Of a stretch of DNA of 11,511 nt, positions 7,021 through 11,511 are shown piece after piece. Below the pieces are notes generated by a model, which ran no database searches, had not been told where the DNA came from, and worked only from the letters and a program-made list of their open reading frames with translations. The position numbers were made by a program, and so were the translations under genes. Origin of the DNA: Phycisphaerales bacterium (GTDB lineage: Bacteria > Planctomycetota > Phycisphaerae > Phycisphaerales > SM1A02); contig JAKVBR010000042.1 of the NCBI GenBank assembly GCA_022447165.1, forward strand, positions 1-11,511, given 5' to 3'. The stretch's first letter is position 1; each line of letters starts with the position of its first letter.

Positions 7021-9032
7021 TCGCCACCTTCTTTCTCATTAATATGCGCATCTAGATGTTCAAGAACATACTCGAGTATTGGCCTTTCCTCATCAGACAC
7101 GTTGGGAGAGGCCATCGAAAGAGCGCCTCTAACCATTTTTAACTCGCCAATTGGTTTATCCGCTAAATTCGCTAGCATGAGATCAGCTTGTGCTTGTTGT
7201 TGAGCGTTGAGTCCTTGCGATTCAATTGCTTCTGGAACATTGACGGTTTGGGTTTCCTCTATGACCTCTTCACCATCTTCTTCAACCTCAACAACATCTT
7301 CTGGTTCATCGAGCGGCATTGCCATTCGCTCTTCAAGTTTCTTCAAAAGATAATCAAAAACGTGTTTAAAGTCGGGTGGGACCTGCGCCGCGTCTCCCTT
7401 CATTTGTTCGTACACCTGTGGCAAATCAGCATCTGGAATTGACTCAAGCCCCTTTAATGATTGTTTGATCATCATTTGTTCTTCTGGGCTAAATGCAGCC
7501 AACTCATCATCCACAGGCTCAACGCCTTCTGCTCGATTATAAATCGCAACAGAACTGTTGTTAAGTTGTAGGTATCTGTTTGCAACTTCAATAATGTCAT
7601 CAGTGGTGATTGCGAGGAGTTTATCTTTTGCATTATTAATCTCTTCCCAACCACCAATTGCTTCAGCATATCCGAGTTGAATCATGAGGAAGAAATTACT
7701 TTTCAATTGCCTCACTTGGCTTGCAACAATATTATTCTTCACCTTTTCAAGTTCATATGCTGATACAGGTTCAGATTGTAGTTGTGCTACTTGTTCGTAC
7801 CACGCATTTTCAAGTTGTTCTGGGATAGCGTCACCTTTAACTGTTGCGGTGAACGACAGTGCCCCAGCATATTTTTTCCCATCGACTCTAAACAATGCGC
7901 TACTTGCGATTTCATCTTGTTCAACAAGCGTCTTGTAGAGCCGACCAGTCTTTCCATTGAGCACACCCGACATGACTTCTAGAGCGTAAAAATCTTTGTG
8001 CATAAAGGGCACGCCGTGATATCGAACCTCAACAGATGATTGTGCGTCAACCTCTGCAATCATTCGCTGCGGGGCGATTTGGGATGGCTCTATAGTGACA
8101 ACAGGGGGGATTGCTTGATCGCCCTCTTTAAGTCGTCCGAAATATTCTGTGACCATTGTTTTGACAATGCTCGGATCCACATCACCTACAACCACGCCAA
8201 CAAGGTTACTTGGTTGATAGTACACATCGTAGTAACGAAGCGCTTCTTCTAGTGTGTAACTATTGAGGTCGCTTGTCCAACCAATAACCGGCCATGAATA
8301 GGGAGATGCCTGCCAAAACATGGAGTTAAATTGTTCTTGAAATTCACCTGTCGGCGTGGATTCAATTCGCATCCGTCTTTCTTCATGAACAACATCTCGC
8401 TCAGAGAAGAACTCACGAAAGACACTGTTAGCAAGTCGGTCTGACTCCATCCAGCACCATAACTCAAACTTGTTAGAAGGTAACTGGTTGATGTAAAACG
8501 TAACATCCTCACTTGTAAATGCATTCATTCCAACCGCACCTTGGCCCTGATAAACAGAGTCAAATTCATCTTTTACGATGACATCTCTATGTTCTTTCAT
8601 TGTGCTATAGAGTTCTTTGCGAAGCGATGCAATTTGCGGGGTATCATTCCTCGGATTCCAAGGATCATCAATTTCACCTAGTTTGAATCGTTCATATTGG
8701 CCATTCCAAATCAAATCGAGCATTTGATTTCTTATCTCACGCTCTCTGTTTGTGAATTCAGCATCTGTTTCGGCATCAGATGTACCAATAGTGTCAGTAC
8801 CTTTAAACATAAGGTGCTCAAAGAAGTGGCTAATGCCAGTGATGCCTGGTCGCTCATTCACTGAGCCAACTTTTGCGACCCACCCAACCGCGACCATGTT
8901 TGGTTCATCCTGTTTTGCCAACACGATGAATTTCATTCCATTGTCTAATGTGAATACGTCTGGTTCGACTTGAGCTACTGCGCCTTGAGTTAGGGCGCAA
9001 AGTCCAAGAAGGATAGTGAGAACACTCTTCAT
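7017..9032 (-). CDS. M16 family zinc metallopeptidase, exported, catalytic subunit
   Basis: This 671-residue protease has a Sec signal peptide (MKSVLTILLGLCALTQGAVA, likely cut before Q21), so it should act in the periplasm or outside the cell. The inverted zinc motif is HFFEH (69-73) and the third ligand is probably E218 in ERDVVHEE. Between them lies an insertion of about 70 residues (about 84-160) that standard M16 proteins lack. Second-domain M16 sequence follows. The C-terminal tail carries a very acidic stretch (575-593), then a helical region without obvious family match. GGAG lies 7 bases before the ATG, which supports the start. The start overlaps the stop of the upstream lipoprotein gene, and its stop overlaps the start of the non-catalytic M16 partner. 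The two proteins probably form a heterodimer that degrades peptides. Confidence 0.94.
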   Translation of the reverse strand: MKSVLTILLGLCALTQGAVAQVEPDVFTLDNGMKFIVLAKQDEPNMVAVGWVAKVGSVNERPGITGISHFFEHLMFKGTDTIGTSDAETDAEFTNREREIRNQMLDLIWNGQYERFKLGEIDDPWNPRNDTPQIASLRKELYSTMKEHRDVIVKDEFDSVYQGQGAVGMNAFTSEDVTFYINQLPSNKFELWCWMESDRLANSVFREFFSERDVVHEERRMRIESTPTGEFQEQFNSMFWQASPYSWPVIGWTSDLNSYTLEEALRYYDVYYQPSNLVGVVVGDVDPSIVKTMVTEYFGRLKEGDQAIPPVVTIEPSQIAPQRMIAEVDAQSSVEVRYHGVPFMHKDFYALEVMSGVLNGKTGRLYKTLVEQDEIASSALFRVDGKKYAGALSFTATVKGDAIPEQLENAWYEQVAQLQSEPVSAYELEKVKNNIVASQVRQLKSNFFLMIQLGYAEAIGGWEEINNAKDKLLAITTDDIIEVANRYLQLNNSSVAIYNRAEGVEPVDDELAAFSPEEQMMIKQSLKGLESIPDADLPQVYEQMKGDAAQVPPDFKHVFDYLLKKLEERMAMPLDEPEDVVEVEEDGEEVIEETQTVNVPEAIESQGLNAQQQAQADLMLANLADKPIGELKMVRGALSMASPNVSDEERPILEYVLEHLDAHINEKEGGE

Positions 9033-9463
9033 TGATTTTCTCCATAATGAGTTGAGCCTGAAAGACTTGGCTCGTCAATCACATCAAAGATTCTTAACGA
9101 ATCAAATTGTGGTTTCCATTTGTCTACTAGGTATACATGTTTGGGGTCGACGATGTAGTTTTCGTAATCCTCGTCACTGTTGAATCCAACATACAAACCA
9201 ACATCATACGCACCATCAACTGTGCTTCTGCCGTAATCGCCATGAACGCCACACCAGTAACTCACGACTCCCTCAATTGTTGAAAGGTAAGTATCACAGT
9301 CCTCCATGAATTCCTTCGTATCATCAGGATTCTTTAAATCACAAAAAACGACGTGATTGATCTTCGCTGGACGAATGAGCGTGAAATCTGTCTTTTGTGA
9401 GCAACCAATGAAGAAAAAGGTTGCTAGTATCACTATGAGAAAGGATTTTTGGACTTGTTTCAT
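9029..9463 (-). CDS. Putative lipoprotein with a Dabb-like (stress-responsive A/B barrel) domain
   Basis: The protein has 144 residues from the chosen ATG. Residues 1-20 form a lipoprotein signal peptide: KQVQK, a strongly hydrophobic stretch, then FIGC with the lipidated cysteine at 21. The lipobox is imperfect (F at -3). After a short linker, about residues 34-130 look like a dimeric alpha-beta barrel of the Dabb type: it opens with INHVVFCDLKNP and has an ENYIVDPKHVYLVDKWKP segment near the end. The enzymatic role of such a domain on a lipoprotein is not known to me. The frame is open to an ATG at 9520, but that start would bury the signal peptide, so 9463 is preferred. The stop overlaps the M16 start (ATGA), making this the first gene of the operon. 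Its start overlaps that of the divergent rsmJ-like gene. Confidence 0.8.
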   Translation of the reverse strand: MKQVQKSFLIVILATFFFIGCSQKTDFTLIRPAKINHVVFCDLKNPDDTKEFMEDCDTYLSTIEGVVSYWCGVHGDYGRSTVDGAYDVGLYVGFNSDEDYENYIVDPKHVYLVDKWKPQFDSLRIFDVIDEPSLSGSTHYGENQ

Positions 9464-10250
9464 GTGTAAAACTCTAGGCGAACTAGGCAGTGTACACCAC
9501 AATCCGCCTCTTGAAGTCATAGTTCAATCAGAACTAGCCATCCATCACATTGCGGCAACAGAACTTCGCAATTTATTCCCGAATAAATCAGGTGACGCTT
9601 CAATCACTGTTTACTTCAATGAAGAGGGAGTGGAACTTCGGAACGCGGCAAAACCAAAACACAAGGGGTTCAAAGTTGACTTTTTAGGTGTTGACAGGCG
9701 TACTGGGGCAGGTAACCTCTCTCGGAAGCAGCCACTACCCAAAGCAATTGGGCAGTCAACTAATAGTGTCATAGATGTTACTGCCGGATTTTGCAGTGAT
9801 GCGTTTCGGCTTGCAATGATGGGTTACAAGGTGACAGCCATCGAACGCTCACCCGTCATCGCAACACTTGTAGAGGATGGAATCAGAAGGGCAAAAGAAG
9901 ACAACGAATTCTGGGCGGAATTCGGGGCACGTTTTAACTTTGTACGAGCAGATATCCTTAATGGTTATGATCCAGAACCACACGACGTAGCGTACCTTGA
10001 CCCTATGTTCCCCCAAAAACGAAAGAAGAGCGCACTTCCTCCTGGACCCATCCAACGAATCCAGTCCCTTGTTGGATTTGATAATCCCAAAGAAACACGA
10101 GCGCTATTTCAACGTGCATCAGAAATCGCAACAAAAAAAGTCGTTCTCAAAAGACCGACTTACGCACAAGAACTTCATCAAAAGCCCGCACATGTTTTTG
10201 AGGGTAAGTTGGTGAGGTACGAAGTTTACCTTCAACCAACTGTAACATAA
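9462..10250 (+). CDS. rsmJ: RsmJ-like 16S rRNA (guanine-N2) methyltransferase
   Basis: RsmJ methylates G1516 of 16S rRNA (E. coli numbering) using SAM. The chosen start gives 262 residues against 250 in E. coli. Family landmarks in this numbering are VELRNAAKPK (57-66), VDFLGVD (72-78), the SAM loop DVTAGFCSDAF (105-115), IERSPV (127-132), the catalytic-type motif YLDPMFPQK (178-186) and FQRA/VLKRP near the end. These line up with E. coli RsmJ (DATAGLGRDAF, LERNPV, YLDPMFPHK). The frame is open upstream to 9357, but that would run deep into the opposite-strand lipoprotein gene. No alternative start exists between 9462 and the conserved core. The ribosome-binding site is weak (AAAGGA about 15 bases upstream). 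The stop codon abuts the tRNA-Ala gene. Substrate identity is inferred from the family only. Confidence 0.88.
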   Translation: MCKTLGELGSVHHNPPLEVIVQSELAIHHIAATELRNLFPNKSGDASITVYFNEEGVELRNAAKPKHKGFKVDFLGVDRRTGAGNLSRKQPLPKAIGQSTNSVIDVTAGFCSDAFRLAMMGYKVTAIERSPVIATLVEDGIRRAKEDNEFWAEFGARFNFVRADILNGYDPEPHDVAYLDPMFPQKRKKSALPPGPIQRIQSLVGFDNPKETRALFQRASEIATKKVVLKRPTYAQELHQKPAHVFEGKLVRYEVYLQPTVT

Positions 10251-10323
10251 TGGAGCGTACCGGGCTCGAACCGGTAACCCCTGCCTTGCAAAGGCAGTGC
10301 TCTCCCAATTGAGCTAACGCCCC
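10251..10323 (-). tRNA. tRNA-Ala (anticodon TGC)
   Basis: All four arms fold on the minus strand: acceptor GGGGCGT/ACGCTCC with one G:U pair, D arm GCTC/GAGC, anticodon arm CTGCC-TTTGCAA-GGCAG giving anticodon TGC, a five-base variable loop, and T arm ACCGG-TTCGAGC-CCGGT. The discriminator is A and CCA is not encoded. The length is 73 nt. The 3' end touches the stop codon of the convergent rsmJ-like gene with no spacer. Confidence 0.97.
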
Positions 10324-10328
10324 AATGG

Positions 10329-10397
10329 CTCCCACCACCTTTCCAATGAAGGTGCTTTGGGAGACGAGGTTCTCGTTGATGACTCCGGTTGGGAGTC
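10329..10397. other. Three consecutive hairpins between tRNA-Ala and the SH3-protein gene
   Basis: Three inverted repeats fill most of this 102-bp gap. The first (10329-10363) is a long interrupted hairpin with arms CTCCCA/TGGGAG outside and CACCTT/AAGGTG inside, around a 7-base loop. The second (10364-10376) is ACGAG/CTCGT with a 3-base loop. The third (10381-10397) is GACTCC/GGAGTC with a 5-base loop. TTGGGAG occurs twice (10357-10363 and 10389-10395), so the CTCCCA arm can pair with either copy. No T-run follows any of them. The element may be a transcript end, a processing site for the tRNA, or a small structured RNA. Confidence 0.45.
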
Positions 10398-10425
10398 TAA
10401 GATGAAGCCATCAATTGAGAAGCGA

Positions 10426-11511
10426 TTATTGTATATCAGGTGAGACTGTTGCGGTAGTGGGGGAGACAAGATCTAAAGATGTGCCCTCAACCATCTGGAC
10501 TCGCCAGTGTGGGTCCCATGTGGCCTCACCCTTGATGCCTACGATTTGCCCAACAAGTTCACCAAACTGGAATTCCTCTTGATCTTTCACATAACCAAGG
10601 GTTCGACCCGTTTTAGGGTCTTGAATTCGGTAAAGAAACGGTCTTAATCGCCCATCAAATGTGTTTGATAATGCAAGTTTGCCTGTAATTGCGTATCCAT
10701 CAAATGAGTCGAAAACGTCGCGATATTCGTTGACATTTTGAGCTTTTTCAGCAAGTTCGTTCTTGAGATTATCAATCTTGACTCGTTGTGATTGCAATCC
10801 AGCCCAAACATCGAGTTGTTTAATTCGGTTTGTGGCGATTCGCTCGACAACCAAGTCGCCTGCACTGCTACTGAGCAGTTCGGTGTACATATCGCGAAGT
10901 GGTGTGACTTCAGCGCCCATGACTTGCTCATCTGCCATTTTATTCCATTTCACTTCTAACTCAGCGAGTGAGAGTGGAGTGAATGTTTCTTCGCTAGCGT
11001 GTTCTTCGGCCGCTGCCGTCTCAATGGTCTCTTCGCTTGTAGTTACCAAATTTGCAACTACCGTCGCCACATCAGCCATGCTGTCAATTTCTGATGATTC
11101 AGAAACTGTTACGGTAGTTGCGACAGTTTGTGTCCAATCACCCCAAGCAGCACTCTGCTCGTCATTTGCTTTAGTAATTGCGGACTGATGGATCCAACCA
11201 GTTGCTTTCGAGGGAATGGAAACGGTGTGCACGACATATGCATCTCTGTGCAACGTTCCTGGATCAGTGTTTGTTGTCGTCACAACAGTTACTGTGTCTC
11301 CCTCATTCAAACGATAAATTGGTCTCCACGAACGGTACAGTTCTTCTGACTCAATATTGTTTGCTAGAACCTCAAGTTCCATGGTCGCGGTTCCAGTTTC
11401 ACCACTTATAGTCAAAGCGCCCTCATTGCTTGAGGGATATTTCACATAACCAATCGTAGATTGGAATACACCGCCATCTGCTTCACATTTCAACCATTCT
11501 TGTCGTTTTCC
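10426..11511 (-). CDS. SH3-like domain protein, 5' end missing
   Basis: The frame is open to the right edge, so the N-terminus lies outside; 361 residues are visible. The visible N-terminal part (to about residue 120) looks like a bacterial SH3-like fold, ending in ATGWIHQSAI. A low-complexity Ala/Thr/Glu/Ser linker follows (about 120-175), then a helical, coiled-coil-like segment (about 176-260), and a C-terminal beta domain with YAITGKLALS, LRPFLYRIQDPKTGRTLGY, GQIVGIKGE and WDPHWRV. I recall this C-terminal pattern in secreted proteins of Phycisphaerae that carry SH3 domains; no activity is known. SH3-like domains often bind cell-wall or other peptides, so an envelope role is likely, but the signal peptide cannot be checked here. 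No terminator with a T-run follows the stop. Confidence 0.75.
   Translation of the reverse strand, partial: GKRQEWLKCEADGGVFQSTIGYVKYPSSNEGALTISGETGTATMELEVLANNIESEELYRSWRPIYRLNEGDTVTVVTTTNTDPGTLHRDAYVVHTVSIPSKATGWIHQSAITKANDEQSAAWGDWTQTVATTVTVSESSEIDSMADVATVVANLVTTSEETIETAAAEEHASEETFTPLSLAELEVKWNKMADEQVMGAEVTPLRDMYTELLSSSAGDLVVERIATNRIKQLDVWAGLQSQRVKIDNLKNELAEKAQNVNEYRDVFDSFDGYAITGKLALSNTFDGRLRPFLYRIQDPKTGRTLGYVKDQEEFQFGELVGQIVGIKGEATWDPHWRVQMVEGTSLDLVSPTTATVSPDIQ

Noticed and set aside
9357..9461. A longer N-terminus for the RsmJ-like protein
   Set aside because: The extra 35 codons lie inside the opposite-strand lipoprotein gene and match nothing in the RsmJ family, which is already full length from 9462.

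Overview
The window is an 11.5 kb piece of a bacterial chromosome with low-to-middling GC. The best guess for the source is a marine member of the Planctomycetota, class Phycisphaerae. This rests on remembered family resemblance, not a search: the SH3-like protein at the right edge, the DnaA N-terminal domain and the GTGGAPKTFN form of TrpD all look like that group. There is no sign of a phage, transposon or CRISPR array. Most genes are ordinary core or housekeeping genes, and the unusual material sits in short stretches between them.

Left edge (1-2700): a 5'-truncated trpD on the plus strand runs convergently into dnaA on the minus strand. The 256 bp between them holds two perfect DnaA boxes in opposite orientation, one near-perfect box and AT-rich DNA, so it is a candidate replication origin or DnaA-binding region. 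A good promoter candidate for dnaA overlaps the stop codon of the gene before it, and a 7-bp-arm palindrome lies in the dnaA leader.

Middle (2695-3752): an RNase Z-like metallo-beta-lactamase gene has an uninterrupted run of 34 G (34 C on the plus strand) just inside its start codon. A tRNA-like sequence that has lost most of its anticodon arm lies 38 bp upstream. These two oddities within about 150 bp are the most interesting part of the window. They could mark a phase-variable locus, local decay, or an assembly or sequencing fault.

Operon (3753-9463, minus strand): five tightly packed genes, in transcription order a Dabb-type lipoprotein, a zinc-binding M16 peptidase, an M16 homologue without the zinc motif, a SAM methyltransferase of unknown substrate, and a long-chain polyprenyl diphosphate synthase. 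The junctions are two ATGA overlaps, a 5-nt gap and a 2-nt gap, which suggests one transcript with translational coupling. The M16 pair should form an exported active/inactive heterodimer. The polyprenyl synthase probably makes the quinone side chain.

Right part (9462-11511): an RsmJ-like 16S rRNA methyltransferase on the plus strand shares a CATG start with the divergent lipoprotein gene. Its stop codon abuts the 3' end of a tRNA-Ala(TGC) on the minus strand. Three consecutive hairpins fill the gap between this tRNA and an SH3-like protein gene that runs off the right edge.
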